Of a DNA stretch of 64,000 nt, positions 47,789 through 56,736 are shown in pieces. Below the pieces are notes generated by a model, which saw nothing but the letters and a program-made list of their open reading frames with translations, had not been told where the DNA came from and made no database searches. Every line of letters begins with the position of its first letter. The first letter of the stretch is position 1. Origin of the DNA: Planctomycetaceae bacterium (GTDB lineage: Bacteria > Planctomycetota > Phycisphaerae > UBA1845 > UTPLA1); NCBI GenBank assembly GCA_006969385.1, contig CP030884.1, forward strand, positions 248,001 through 312,000. The letters run 5' to 3'. Made by a program: the position numbers and the translations under genes.

Positions 47789-48298
47789 GTGGCGATCGAT
47801 CGCAAGAAATTTTGGGGCAAGAACCACTTCAAACATCCCAAGCTTACCAACGATATGGTTGCGCAGGCCGAAGCGCAACTTGGCGTAAAGTTGCCGACGA
47901 CATACATCAATCTCCTTAAGATTCAAAATGGCGGATACACGCGTAAGTTCGGCTTCCCGATGAAGCGCCGGACGAGTTGGGCGAAGGACCACGTGCCGCT
48001 GGACGATCTGGCCGGCATCATCATCGACCCCGACTTTCGCTCGCCGCTTAATATCATGAAGTCTCCCGACATGTCGCTCGAATGGGATGTTCCGCCCAAG
48101 CAGGTATTGCTTACTGGCGATGGCCATTGGTGGATCACGCTCGATTACCGCAAGAGCAAAACACCGCGCGTGCGTTGGATCGATACGGAAATGGGACAGG
48201 ATATGAAAGTGGCGGACACCTTCGCCGATTTCATCAAAGGCTTAAAGCCAGAGAAGGCGTTTATCCCACCCATGGATGAATTTGGAGATCCAATTTGA
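47789..48298 (+). CDS. SMI1/KNR4 family protein
   Basis: 169 residues from a GTG at 47789 with GGAGG seven bases upstream; the open frame begins earlier at 47696 but no site is there. The SUKH motif is strong: NDMVAQAEAQLGVKLPTTYINLLKIQNGGYTRKFGFP. The C-terminal half (GDGHWWITLDYRKSKTPRVRWIDTE) is also typical. Such proteins often neutralise polymorphic toxins or sit in signalling roles; no toxin gene is adjacent. The gene lies exactly between two inverted REP-like pairs. Confidence 0.88.
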   Translation: MAIDRKKFWGKNHFKHPKLTNDMVAQAEAQLGVKLPTTYINLLKIQNGGYTRKFGFPMKRRTSWAKDHVPLDDLAGIIIDPDFRSPLNIMKSPDMSLEWDVPPKQVLLTGDGHWWITLDYRKSKTPRVRWIDTEMGQDMKVADTFADFIKGLKPEKAFIPPMDEFGDPI

Positions 48299-48430
48299 GT
48301 AGGTCGGGTCATCGACCCGACAAGCCCTCGGGCGTCGTCGATTAGAATTTCGATTTCAAGCACCACACGCCATCCTCATGTACACTCGTATTCGGGTTTT
48401 AGGCCGCGTCAGGTCGATGACCCGACATAC
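48299..48430. repeat. Inverted pair of palindromic repeats, unit 3
   Basis: Starts with the SMI1 stop codon region: GTAGGTCGGGTCATCGACCC at 48299, inverted partner GTCAGGTCGATGACCCGACA near 48407-48430. 132 bases. The central words (CGTCGTCGATTAGA, CATCCTCAT) recur in unit 2. Confidence 0.8.
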
Positions 48431-48592
48431 GTGCAAACTTCGATTCACTCCACAATTGCCGCCACCACCTCCCTCTCGCACAACCGCGCCACCTTCAGCC
48501 GATCGGTCGAATCTGCCGATTCTACCTATTGAATCGAAGGCGATTCAGGCGGAATCTTTGCGCGCGGCGCCCCCTCGGCAGGCAGTTCTCGA

Positions 48593-50002
48593 ATGCTCTT
48601 CAACTCGCTCGAATTTCTCGCCTTTCTCATCATCTTCCTTGGCCTCTGGCCGCTGTTGCGTCGGCAACGCAATCGGCGATGGATCGGCATCGTCGCGGCG
48701 TCATTCTTCTTCTACGGTTGGTGGGATTGGCGCTTTTGCTTTTTGCTGGTTGGCAGCGGCTTGGTCGATTTTTTCGCCGCCGGCGCGATGCAGCGCTATC
48801 CCCAACGAAAGAAACTTTTGCTGCTCGTTTCGATTGCCGCCAATCTCGGCACGTTGGCGACGTTTAAGTATCTCGATTTCGCCATCGATAACCTCAACGC
48901 ACTGCTGCCGGCGCTCGGGATCGATTCGCAACTGGCCCCGATGCGCTTGATGCTGCCCATCGGCATCAGCTTTTACACGTTCCAATCGATGAGCTACACC
49001 ATCGACGTCTATCGCGGTCAGATCGCGCCGACGCGTAACGTGCTGCATTTTTTCGCCTATCTCGCCATGTTTCCGCAAGTTGTTGCCGGGCCTGTCGTGC
49101 GCGCTTCGAGCATGCTCGACCAACTCGATGCCCCCGTCTGCCCCACCGAGCGCGATCGTTGGGAAGGCCTGCAACTCATGGTGCGCGGCTTCTTCAAAAA
49201 AATGGTCATTGCCGATGGCTTGGCACCGTTGGTGGCGGCGGCGTTCGATAACACCACGGTGGTGCCGTCGGCCGCGTATTGGTGGATCATCATGGCGATG
49301 TTCGCCTTTCAGATTTATGGCGACTTCAGCGGTTACAGCGATATCGCGCGCGGCATCGCAAGATGGATGGGATACGACTTCCCACTGAACTTCAATCATC
49401 CCTATCTCGCAACGAGCTTTCGCGACTTCTGGAGTCGCTGGCATATCTCGCTGTCAACTTGGTTTCGCGATTACGTTTACGTGCCGCTCGGCGGTTCGCA
49501 GCGCGGCGTGTGGCGCAGTCATGCGAATCTCTGGGCGACGATGTTGATCTCGGGATTATGGCACGGCGCCGCGTGGACATTCGTCGGCTGGGGGGCGGTG
49601 CATGCCGCATGCCTATCCATCGAACGCATCACGCATTGGCCACGGCGTTTACTCGCGCTGCCCGGCGGCCGGCACGCGGCAGCCTTAGTCGTATTCGCAA
49701 CCGTCTTGCTCGGTTGGGTGTTCTTTAGGGCTACATCCTTCGCACAAGCGGGCACCGTGCTGGCGATGATGTTCGGAACGCACGGGCTCAACACGGCCGC
49801 CGTGCATCAACTGTTGCACTGGCGCGACCTCGTGCCGCTTGCGATCATGCTTCTCTACCATGGATGGTTGCACTTCGACCCACCGTTGCCGCGGCTGCAT
49901 TGGGCCGGGCCGGTCTTACAACCGGCAGCGCTGGCCATGTTGATTTGGTGCTGCGTTTATCTGCGCGGTCCGGGCAATGCGTTTATTTATTTTCAATTCT
50001 GA
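48593..50002 (+). CDS. MBOAT-family membrane O-acyltransferase (AlgI-like)
   Basis: 469 residues, about ten transmembrane helices. Family markers: MLFNSLEFLAFLIIFLGLWPLL, PIGISFYTFQSMSYTIDVYRG, FFAYLAMFPQVVAGPVVRAS, and the catalytic His region FRDFWSRWHISLSTWFRDYVYVPLGGSQRG and MLISGLWHGAAWTFVGWG. Moves an acyl group across the inner membrane for acetylation of a surface polysaccharide or wall sugar. Fourteen bases before the partner gene at 50017. Only a weak CAGG precedes the start; the promoter probably lies in the region containing the REP-like pair. Confidence 0.95.
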   Translation: MLFNSLEFLAFLIIFLGLWPLLRRQRNRRWIGIVAASFFFYGWWDWRFCFLLVGSGLVDFFAAGAMQRYPQRKKLLLLVSIAANLGTLATFKYLDFAIDNLNALLPALGIDSQLAPMRLMLPIGISFYTFQSMSYTIDVYRGQIAPTRNVLHFFAYLAMFPQVVAGPVVRASSMLDQLDAPVCPTERDRWEGLQLMVRGFFKKMVIADGLAPLVAAAFDNTTVVPSAAYWWIIMAMFAFQIYGDFSGYSDIARGIARWMGYDFPLNFNHPYLATSFRDFWSRWHISLSTWFRDYVYVPLGGSQRGVWRSHANLWATMLISGLWHGAAWTFVGWGAVHAACLSIERITHWPRRLLALPGGRHAAALVVFATVLLGWVFFRATSFAQAGTVLAMMFGTHGLNTAAVHQLLHWRDLVPLAIMLLYHGWLHFDPPLPRLHWAGPVLQPAALAMLIWCCVYLRGPGNAFIYFQF

Positions 50003-50016
50003 GGAATGGCGCAGGG

Positions 50017-50973
50017 ATGAAACGATTGATGCAATATCGAATTGCTTGCACGTTGACGTTGGCCGTGCTGCTCATCGGCGCCACGGCGCTGCGGCGCGGA
50101 GCCGATGATGGCGAAGCACTGAAGGCCGATTTGTTTTGGGCCCAGAAGCTTAGCTGGCGTGCTGAGGCCTCATGCGTGATTGCAGGCGATTCGCGCGCTT
50201 GCCGTGCATTGGTGCCGAATGTACTCGATAAGACGCATTCGCGACGACGAACGTTGAACTTCGCGTTCGATTCAAGCGGCTACTCGGCGGCCTATCTCAA
50301 CGCCATCGAAGCCGTGCTCGACCCGCACGCAACTGAGCGAATCGTGCTCCTGGGCATAACGCCCTACTCGCTCACGCCCACCGCGTTGGCCACCAACGAA
50401 TTCGAATACCGCCGCAATTGGATGCCGTTCCAATCGATGGCGGGCTTGTACGCCAAACAATCCTTGCGATACGTGCATCCGATGCGCGTGGACCAAGCGT
50501 ATGATGACCTAATCGCAGCGATGCCTAAGGCTGCCACCAATGCCGAACGCGACCGCGAATTTCACGACGATGGTTGGCTCGCAATGAACCGTCACGACGG
50601 TCGCGAAAATGTTTACGCCGAGCATTACCGCGCGTCTTTCGAAGGCAACACCGTCGATTCGGAAATCGTCGAACAACTCCTCCAATACGTTCGCGACTGG
50701 CGCGAAAAAGGCATTCGCGTGATCGCGTTTCGACCCCCGGTATCAGAGATCATTCTTTCCATCGAAAATGAATACAGCGGCTTCGACGAGTCGGCATTTC
50801 GCGCCGCCTTCGAAGCCGCCGGTGGTCGGTGGATCGACATTGAGCCAACTCGCTATGTGACCTACGACGGTAGCCATGTGGGTCGCGAAGAAGCAGAGCG
50901 ATTCACCGCCAACCTCGCCAAGAATCTCGCTTCACTACCGATCGAGCGGGTGTTCGCCGATAGTTCGAATTAA
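50017..50973 (+). CDS. SGNH/DltD/AlgX-like partner of the MBOAT
   Basis: 318 residues from the ATG at 50017. N-terminal signal anchor (IACTLTLAVLLIGATALRRG), then SCVIAGDSRACRALVP (the GDS nucleophile block of SGNH esterases) and later YDGSHVGREEAERFT (Asp-x-x-His block as DGSH). These features match the periplasmic acyl-transfer partner encoded with AlgI/DltB-type MBOAT proteins. It directly follows the MBOAT gene, so the two form an acetylation module. Confidence 0.85.
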   Translation: MKRLMQYRIACTLTLAVLLIGATALRRGADDGEALKADLFWAQKLSWRAEASCVIAGDSRACRALVPNVLDKTHSRRRTLNFAFDSSGYSAAYLNAIEAVLDPHATERIVLLGITPYSLTPTALATNEFEYRRNWMPFQSMAGLYAKQSLRYVHPMRVDQAYDDLIAAMPKAATNAERDREFHDDGWLAMNRHDGRENVYAEHYRASFEGNTVDSEIVEQLLQYVRDWREKGIRVIAFRPPVSEIILSIENEYSGFDESAFRAAFEAAGGRWIDIEPTRYVTYDGSHVGREEAERFTANLAKNLASLPIERVFADSSN

Positions 50974-51287
50974 TGCGTTCAGGCCTGGGTCGATTTCCAG
51001 CGCCGAAAACGCAAGGCGATTAACCAAAATTCATCCAGTCAAACTATCGATTTTTAAGCCAAAACCCCTCTTATCCCCTCAAAATCGCCCTTCCTGCCCC
51101 AATTTTCGCCCTAAAATCCCCTAACGACCAGCGGGTTTTGCGGGTCTTAAGGTAAAATATGCCATGATCCAGCAAGATCGCGGCGAGATTTTGAAATTCA
51201 GTCTTCACAGCATCGCGACGAGGCGTTTGCACATTCGCGGACGATTCCTCCCGGCGCTGGCGCGGCACCTAACCCAAGGAGGATGCC
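50974..51287. other. Gene-free 314 bases upstream of the RGS-rich protein
   Basis: No gene. Contains a CCCC-rich stretch (51060-51125) and TTAAGGTAAAATATG (about 51147-51162), a possible promoter region. The AAGGAGG ribosome site is at 51276-51282. Confidence 0.5.
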
Positions 51288-53771
51288 ATGCATTCGCAGT
51301 TTCGTTACTCAACAAACAGCCTCACCGCGAACGGTCGCGCCGTGCGTAGCCGTCGCTACCTGATGGCGATTCTGGCCATCCTTTTTGGCGGCATGTTGAC
51401 GCTGGCCGACGTATCCGAGGCCTTCGCACAACGTCGCGGTGGGCGCAGTGGCGGACGCAGCGGCTTCAGCCGTGGCAGTCGCGGCGGCGGTTCCCGTTCG
51501 TTCAGTCGCGGTTCGCGCGGACGTTCATCGTTCAATCGCGGCTCGAGTAGTCGTTCGTTCAGCCGTGGTTCGCGCGGTCGTTCGTCGTTCAATCGCGGTT
51601 CATCGATTCGACGAAGCAACCGTGGCAGTTCGTTCAACCGCGGCAGTCGGGGCAGCTTTCGCTCGGGTTCGCGCGGCTCGTCGATCCGACGCAGCACGCC
51701 GCGCAGCAGCTTTAATCGCGGTAACAGCTTCAATCGTGGCAACCGCAGTGGCACGCGTTCGATCAATCGCGGCAGCCGCAACGGCATCAGCTCCAACCGC
51801 TTCGGCACGCGCTCGATCAACCGTGGCAATCGTGGCATCAATCGCTCGAACCGCAATGGTTTCAGCGGTTCGAATCGTTCGGGCAACCGCAGCATCCAAC
51901 GCTTGAATCGTGGCAACAGCACGCGCTCGGGTAATCGCAATGGCTTCACGCGTTCGACGCGACGTGGCAGCACCTTCGGCAACAGCCGAGGCACGAGTCG
52001 ACGCGGCAGCAGCTCGTTCAATCGCGGCACGAGCCGGGGTTCGAATCGATTCTTCGGTAACACGCGCAACGGCAATCGCAGCTTCAACCGCGGTACGAAT
52101 CGTGGATTCAACCGAGGCAGCAATCGTGGCGGAAATACGCGCTTCAATCGTGGGACCAGTCGCGGCTTCAACAATCGCGGCTTCGGCAATACGCGCTTTG
52201 GGCGCGGCGGATTTAACCGTGGGTTCAATCGCGGTTTCAACCGAGGCTTCAACAACAACCGGTTCATCTTCAATCGCGGCTTCGGTCGGCGCTTCGGCTT
52301 TGGTCCGGGTGGCTTCGGCTTCCGCAATCGCTTTGTGGGCGGCAACCGTTTCTTCTATCGCAACTTCGGCTTCCCTGGCTTCGGTCGTCGCTACTTCGGC
52401 TTCTGGGATGGGTTTGGTTTCGGTCGCTTCCGCACCAACAACATCTTTTTCGGCCATAACTTCTTTACGCCATATCCATTCTCAGCGTTTGGCTTGGGCG
52501 TAGGCTTCGGATTCTACGACGGGTGCTTTGCCCCGCCGGTCGCTTACTACCCGGCCTACTACCCGGCGTGGGGTTCGCCCGTGTTCGTCGATAACGACTT
52601 CATCATCGAAGAAGAAATCGACTTCGACGATCTCGACGATGATGACATCATCGCCGTCGCACCGGCCGACGCTTACACGTATGTGCAAGGCGACAACGTC
52701 GTAAATAATGTCAACAACACCGGCGCGACCTATCGCGATTTCACGCCGACCGATCCGCTCGCTATCAAGATGCAGCAGGCCGGTCAGTATTTCGACAATG
52801 GCGATTACGGTCGGGCGGCGCTCGAATTTGAAGCGATCACGCGGCAAGACCCGAACAACGCCGACGCCTGGTTGGCTTACGGTCTGTCGCGCTTCGCCAC
52901 TGGCAACTTCGATCAATCGGCCTACGGCATTCGGCGCGGACTGGAATTGTTCCCCGACGTCGTGAACACCGTGTTCGACGTGCGCGATCGTTATAAGAAC
53001 GTCGATGACTTTGGCAATCAGATTCAGCGGCTGGAACAGGCCGTCGAAGCGAATCGCAACGATGCCGACGCACACCTGACGCTGGGCTTTGTGTACCATT
53101 TCACCGGCCAGCGCGAATGGGCGAAGCAGGTATTCGACTATCTCGAAACCATTTCGCCGCAGGATCAGCATGTGGCCCGCGTGTTCCGCAGTGCCAAGCC
53201 GCTGCCGAGCAATGCCCAGCAACTCGATCGCTCGACGCTGCAGCAGCAGTTGCAGAACGATGCGGCAGCGCAACAGGCGACGTTTGATGCGGGTTCATCT
53301 TTCGGCACGGTCAACGATGGCGGCTATCCCGGTCGCATCGAAACCATGACGCCGATCAACAGCGGCAACGTTACCGGCAGCAGTGCCAGGCGTTACACCG
53401 AGGGCGACACGCTCTACATCGACGCGACGCGCCCGACAGTTGCGAATCGTACGCCGATCAACGTGCAACCCAATCCGCAACCCGTCCCGCAGCAAATCCG
53501 CATCTTCGAGGGCAGCGTTAGCGAAGATGCCGAAGGTGCCCCGCGCCGCTTGCTCACGATCGATGACATCATCATCGAATGCAAAGACGTCGAAGACGAC
53601 CCGTGGCGCGCCGATCTGGATATTCAAGTCGGCAACTACGTTACCAAGTACCGCGACCTGAAACTCGGCATGCGCGTCAGCGTCCGCGGTGCCTCCGGCA
53701 CGCTTTATTGGCTCACGCTGACGAGCGCCAATGAAGAGCAGGAACGGGTGACGTTTACGTTGCAGGAGTAG
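51288..53771 (+). CDS. Giant Arg/Gly/Ser/Asn/Phe-rich secreted protein with TPR domain
   Basis: 827 residues with AAGGAGG before the ATG. A signal peptide (YLMAILAILFGGMLTLADVSEAFA) is followed by about 280 residues built almost only from Arg, Gly, Ser, Asn and Phe (units SRGSRG, FNRGS, SNRGT). Residues about 320-440 are Phe/Gly/Tyr-rich (FGFGPGGFGF, YYPAYYPAW), then an acidic block near 440-455 (EEEIDFDDLDDDD). TPR-like repeats occupy about 485-640 (AGQYFDNGDYGRAALEFEAI, NADAWLAYGLSRFATGNFDQ). The last 95 residues are compact (DDIIIECKDVEDDPWRADLDIQV). No family recognised for the whole. Composition suits a surface or matrix scaffold or a condensate-forming protein. Ended by a strong terminator. 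Confidence 0.85.
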   Translation: MHSQFRYSTNSLTANGRAVRSRRYLMAILAILFGGMLTLADVSEAFAQRRGGRSGGRSGFSRGSRGGGSRSFSRGSRGRSSFNRGSSSRSFSRGSRGRSSFNRGSSIRRSNRGSSFNRGSRGSFRSGSRGSSIRRSTPRSSFNRGNSFNRGNRSGTRSINRGSRNGISSNRFGTRSINRGNRGINRSNRNGFSGSNRSGNRSIQRLNRGNSTRSGNRNGFTRSTRRGSTFGNSRGTSRRGSSSFNRGTSRGSNRFFGNTRNGNRSFNRGTNRGFNRGSNRGGNTRFNRGTSRGFNNRGFGNTRFGRGGFNRGFNRGFNRGFNNNRFIFNRGFGRRFGFGPGGFGFRNRFVGGNRFFYRNFGFPGFGRRYFGFWDGFGFGRFRTNNIFFGHNFFTPYPFSAFGLGVGFGFYDGCFAPPVAYYPAYYPAWGSPVFVDNDFIIEEEIDFDDLDDDDIIAVAPADAYTYVQGDNVVNNVNNTGATYRDFTPTDPLAIKMQQAGQYFDNGDYGRAALEFEAITRQDPNNADAWLAYGLSRFATGNFDQSAYGIRRGLELFPDVVNTVFDVRDRYKNVDDFGNQIQRLEQAVEANRNDADAHLTLGFVYHFTGQREWAKQVFDYLETISPQDQHVARVFRSAKPLPSNAQQLDRSTLQQQLQNDAAAQQATFDAGSSFGTVNDGGYPGRIETMTPINSGNVTGSSARRYTEGDTLYIDATRPTVANRTPINVQPNPQPVPQQIRIFEGSVSEDAEGAPRRLLTIDDIIIECKDVEDDPWRADLDIQVGNYVTKYRDLKLGMRVSVRGASGTLYWLTLTSANEEQERVTFTLQE

Positions 53772-53836
53772 GTGGCGCGAGTTGAGAGCGGCCAAGGCGG
53801 CTTTCGACGGACACACTTGAAAATGAAGCTTGAATG

Positions 53837-53864
53837 CGCCCGGCCGTTTGGTCGGGCGTTTTTT
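53837..53864 (+). terminator. Intrinsic terminator after the RGS-rich gene
   Basis: CGCCCGGCC-GTTT-GGTCGGGCG followed by six T. One G-T pair in the stem. About 65 bases after the stop codon. Confidence 0.9.
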
Positions 53865-53905
53865 ATTGCCCCTCCGAAGGACGGCTTTCTCCGTAGCGGT
53901 AAAAT

Positions 53906-54541
53906 CTATCTATCCTGCGACATTGAGAACATGGCATCAACAATCCTTTGTTTAGCAAGCCAATAATAGTTCTCATCGAGTGATTTTCGAATATCATGTG
54001 GCAGAGCCTTCCAAATTTGATGGGCGACAATGCCTTTGCCCTTTCCTACAGCACGTTTTCTTAACTCCCATACGTATGTCAGGATGAAGACATCTGTTCT
54101 AATATCATTGTGCTTGGCAAGCTTCCGTAACTGTTCAATTGCGAGTAATACTCTCTGCTCCTTTGCTAAGTCTCGCAGTGCAAGCACCGCCACACGATAC
54201 CTCTCACTCTTACCGACACGCATGAATTGCGGCTCAATTCGAGCCGAAATGAGTTCATCCCGATATTGCCGAATATCAAAATGGAACGACGTTTCAAAAA
54301 AGGCGCTAAACAGATTGATGAATGGTCGCCGTAGTTCATCCTCAGGAAAGCGCGTTTTATCAATTTTGCCCGCCTGACTCGCTAGCCATTTCTCTGCGCC
54401 CTCAGGCGTCTTGATTTGATTGGCGGTTTCCAAATTTAACCATTGCGGGTTTTCCGCTGCCTGCCTGCTGATATCTATCACAAGTTCATAGGCGAGTTGT
54501 TGCAGACGCAGCAGAGTGGCGACGTCTAGGGTGCACTTCAT
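53906..54541 (-). CDS. Hypothetical protein, A/T-rich, helical
   Basis: 211 residues, no family recognised. Highly helical and charged (LRLQQLAYELVIDISRQAAENPQWL, VAVLALRDLAKEQRVLLAIEQLRKLAKHND, DIRTDVFILTYVWELRKRA). Its base composition is clearly more A/T-rich than that of its neighbours, which hints at acquired DNA. GGAG and GAGAG lie before the ATG, and GATAAT about 30 bases upstream may be the -10 box. The small gene upstream is on the same strand, 82 bases away. Confidence 0.7.
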   Translation of the reverse strand: MKCTLDVATLLRLQQLAYELVIDISRQAAENPQWLNLETANQIKTPEGAEKWLASQAGKIDKTRFPEDELRRPFINLFSAFFETSFHFDIRQYRDELISARIEPQFMRVGKSERYRVAVLALRDLAKEQRVLLAIEQLRKLAKHNDIRTDVFILTYVWELRKRAVGKGKGIVAHQIWKALPHDIRKSLDENYYWLAKQRIVDAMFSMSQDR

Positions 54542-54623
54542 GCTCTCATCTCCGGCCGAGGGGACTACTCAAATTATCGCTTCCAACGGGATCATAACAT
54601 AACTACCAATTTACATTCTAAGC

Positions 54624-54845
54624 TTAATAGAAAACCCGAGCCTGTTCATCAGGATGTCGAGGGTCGTAGCCATAATACTCCTGCCCCGCCGCGCGCAGCG
54701 CTCGCACCAACGCCAACGCCTGTTCATGTCGCTCAAAACGCTCTTCGACAGTGAGCGTTTGGAGGTAATCGAGCAAACTCATATCGATCTCGTCGGCGTG
54801 GTTGATCTCTGCCGCCGGATTCTTCTCACATGGCGCGTCACTCAT
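54624..54845 (-). CDS. Small hypothetical protein (73 aa), antitoxin-like pattern
   Basis: 73 residues from the ATG at 54845. The pattern DMSLLDYLQTLTVEERFERHEQALALVRALRAAGQEYYG resembles small proteins that usually precede nucleotidyltransferase-like or DUF genes in toxin/antitoxin-like pairs. Here the next gene does not look like such a partner, so it may be an orphan. A TATTAT hexamer seven bases before the start suggests a leaderless transcript. Confidence 0.6.
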   Translation of the reverse strand: MSDAPCEKNPAAEINHADEIDMSLLDYLQTLTVEERFERHEQALALVRALRAAGQEYYGYDPRHPDEQARVFY

Positions 54846-54852
54846 AACGTAA

Positions 54853-54858
54853 ATAATA
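54853..54858 (-). promoter_or_regulatory. -10-like hexamer TATTAT of the small 73-aa gene
   Basis: Ends seven bases before the ATG at 54845 on the minus strand. No ribosome site. Confidence 0.4.
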
Positions 54859-55126
54859 CACCATCGCAATCATTGCCGCGATTCCGACATAAACTTAGGG
54901 CGGGTTCCACCAAGCGGCCTCGTACGGAGTACGGGCACTCTTCCTAAGCTAGTTTTGATAATCCGTATCGTTCGATGCGTTTCTAGTCCCGAGGTTTATG
55001 CAGTTTCGATGACGCTATCAATATACTCACAAACGGTCGATGCCCCGTTGGGGATCGGCGGGTGGAACCCGCCCTACACGGTGGCGGCAAATCACTACCG
55101 CCCCGGAACTTCCGCCCCACCCGCGT

Positions 55127-55132
55127 TACAAT
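55127..55132 (+). promoter_or_regulatory. -10-like hexamer TACAAT of uvrC
   Basis: Ends six bases before the ATG at 55139; only ACCCCC lies between. No ribosome site, no clear -35. Confidence 0.4.
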
Positions 55133-55138
55133 ACCCCC

Positions 55139-56695
55139 ATGAGCGATCGCCCCGCCGAGGCCCAGCGCATTGACCGCATCCGCGCTTTGGTTGCGCACTT
55201 TCCGAAAGAGCCCGGCGTCTATCTGATGAAAGACGATAAGGGCCGCGTGCTGTATGTCGGTAAGGCCAAGGATTTGCGGGCGCGGGTGAGTTCCTACTTT
55301 CAGGCGTCCGCCGATTTGCTCTCCTCGCGCGGCCCTGAGATCGCCAGCATGGCGGCGCAGGTCGACGATATCGACTTCCTCGAATGCGACACCGAAGTGG
55401 ACGCCCTGCTGCAGGAAAACCGCCTCATCAAAGACATCCAGCCGCCCTATAACGAGCGGCTTAAAGACGGCAAGACCTTTCCCTATATCGAGATCACCAC
55501 GCGCGACGATTACCCCGGCGTGTTTATCACGCGCACGCCCCGGCCTAAGGGCACCAAGATTTATGGCCCGTTTACTTCCGTCAACGATCTGCGCGACGCC
55601 GTCAACGCCCTGCAAAAGGTTTTTAAGTTTCGCACTTGCGAGTTGGATATTCGCGAAGACGACGACAAGAAGCGCTTCTTTCGCCCTTGCCTGCTGTACA
55701 ACATCAAACAGTGCACCGCCCCCTGTGCCGACAAGATCAGCCGCGCGGATTACAAGAAAGACATCGAGCGCTTCAAGCGTTTTTTAAACTCCAAGCAAAG
55801 CACCGTACTGCGCGAGATGGAAAAAGAGATGCAAGCGCTGTCGACCGAGTTGCGTTTTGAAGAAGCCGCGCGCATTCGCGATCGCATCAAGGCGATTCAA
55901 AAACTCAATCTCGGCCGCACCGATACCCTCGAATGGCAACCCGAATCGTTCTACATCGACCCCGCCAAAGGCCTTGCCCGCCTTGCCAAAGTGCTTGAAC
56001 TTGACGAACCGCCGCGCATTATCGAAGGCATCGACATCGCCAACTTGCAAGGGCAGGAAACCGTCGGCTCGCTCGTGTGCTTCATCGATGGCCGCCCCCT
56101 GAAGGCAGGCTATCGCCGCTTTCGCATTAAGAGCGTCGAAGGTATCGACGACTACGCCAGCATTCGCGAAGTCGTGCGGCGCCGCTACCGTCGGGCCGGT
56201 GGCGGTGAAGAGATGTATCCCGATGTGATTCTCATCGACGGCGGTCTCGGTCAACTCCACGCGGCAATGGAGGCCGTCGAAGATCACTTCGTCAAACCGC
56301 CGATGGTGATTTCGCTGGCCAAGCGCGAAGAAGAAATTTACGTGCAGGCGCGCAAGCAACCGATTCGCCTGCCACGCACTGACGAAGGACTTCGTATCTT
56401 GCAACAAGTGCGCGATGAGGCCCACCGCTTCGCCCAGCATTACCATCACATCCTGCGGGCCAAGCGGCAGTTCGATGAAGACGTGAACGCGGGCAAGCGG
56501 CCACCCCGGCGTCAAAAGAAAAACGCCCGCAAGACCGACGCCGGCCTCAATCGCAAGAAGGGCGAAAAGGTCGTCGAAATCGAGCAGGAGATTCCGCTCG
56601 ATGTGATCGATAACGACCTGCCGCCGATGGACGCCTACGACGTCGATATGCCGCCGCCTGAGGAAGAGGTGCAGCGGCATCCCGAGGTGGATTAG
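55139..56695 (+). CDS. uvrC: Excinuclease ABC subunit C, lacking the usual C-terminal HhH domain
   Basis: 518 residues (usual 590-620) from the ATG at 55139. GIY-YIG nuclease near residues 20-60 (GVYLMKDDKGRVLYVGKAKDLRARVSSYF), UVR domain near 205-240 (LRFEEAARIRDRIKAI), and the RNase-H-like nuclease with EGIDIANLQGQETVGS and PDVILIDGGLGQLHAA. After the conserved helix LRILQQVRDEAHRFAQHYHHILRAKRQF, where the (HhH)2 DNA-binding domain normally starts, the protein instead has a basic stretch (KRPPRRQKKNARK) and an acidic end (PPMDAYDVDMPPPEEE). It cuts damaged DNA on both sides of the lesion; DNA binding may differ. TACAAT ends six bases before the start. Confidence 0.95.
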   Translation: MSDRPAEAQRIDRIRALVAHFPKEPGVYLMKDDKGRVLYVGKAKDLRARVSSYFQASADLLSSRGPEIASMAAQVDDIDFLECDTEVDALLQENRLIKDIQPPYNERLKDGKTFPYIEITTRDDYPGVFITRTPRPKGTKIYGPFTSVNDLRDAVNALQKVFKFRTCELDIREDDDKKRFFRPCLLYNIKQCTAPCADKISRADYKKDIERFKRFLNSKQSTVLREMEKEMQALSTELRFEEAARIRDRIKAIQKLNLGRTDTLEWQPESFYIDPAKGLARLAKVLELDEPPRIIEGIDIANLQGQETVGSLVCFIDGRPLKAGYRRFRIKSVEGIDDYASIREVVRRRYRRAGGGEEMYPDVILIDGGLGQLHAAMEAVEDHFVKPPMVISLAKREEEIYVQARKQPIRLPRTDEGLRILQQVRDEAHRFAQHYHHILRAKRQFDEDVNAGKRPPRRQKKNARKTDAGLNRKKGEKVVEIEQEIPLDVIDNDLPPMDAYDVDMPPPEEEVQRHPEVD

Positions 56696-56701
56696 GCCGT
56701 T

Positions 56702-56729
56702 TTGCGGATTGCGGTCCAACGTTTAGCAT
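56702..56729 (+). promoter_or_regulatory. Promoter of the DUF819 gene
   Basis: TTGCGG (56702-56707), 16-base spacer, TAGCAT (56724-56729), which ends seven bases before the ATG at 56737. Leaderless layout, just past the uvrC stop. Confidence 0.45.
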
Positions 56730-56736
56730 CGGCGGC

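Noticed and set aside
51429..52300. Repetitive DNA that could be mistaken for a CRISPR array
   Set aside because: The units are in frame with codon-length periods and lack constant repeats with unique spacers of fixed length. They encode the RGS-rich protein.
51356..52457. Two long antisense frames rich in Arg/Pro/Leu or Ala/Thr/Glu
   Set aside because: They are the reverse reading of the low-complexity RGS repeats and have no start signals.
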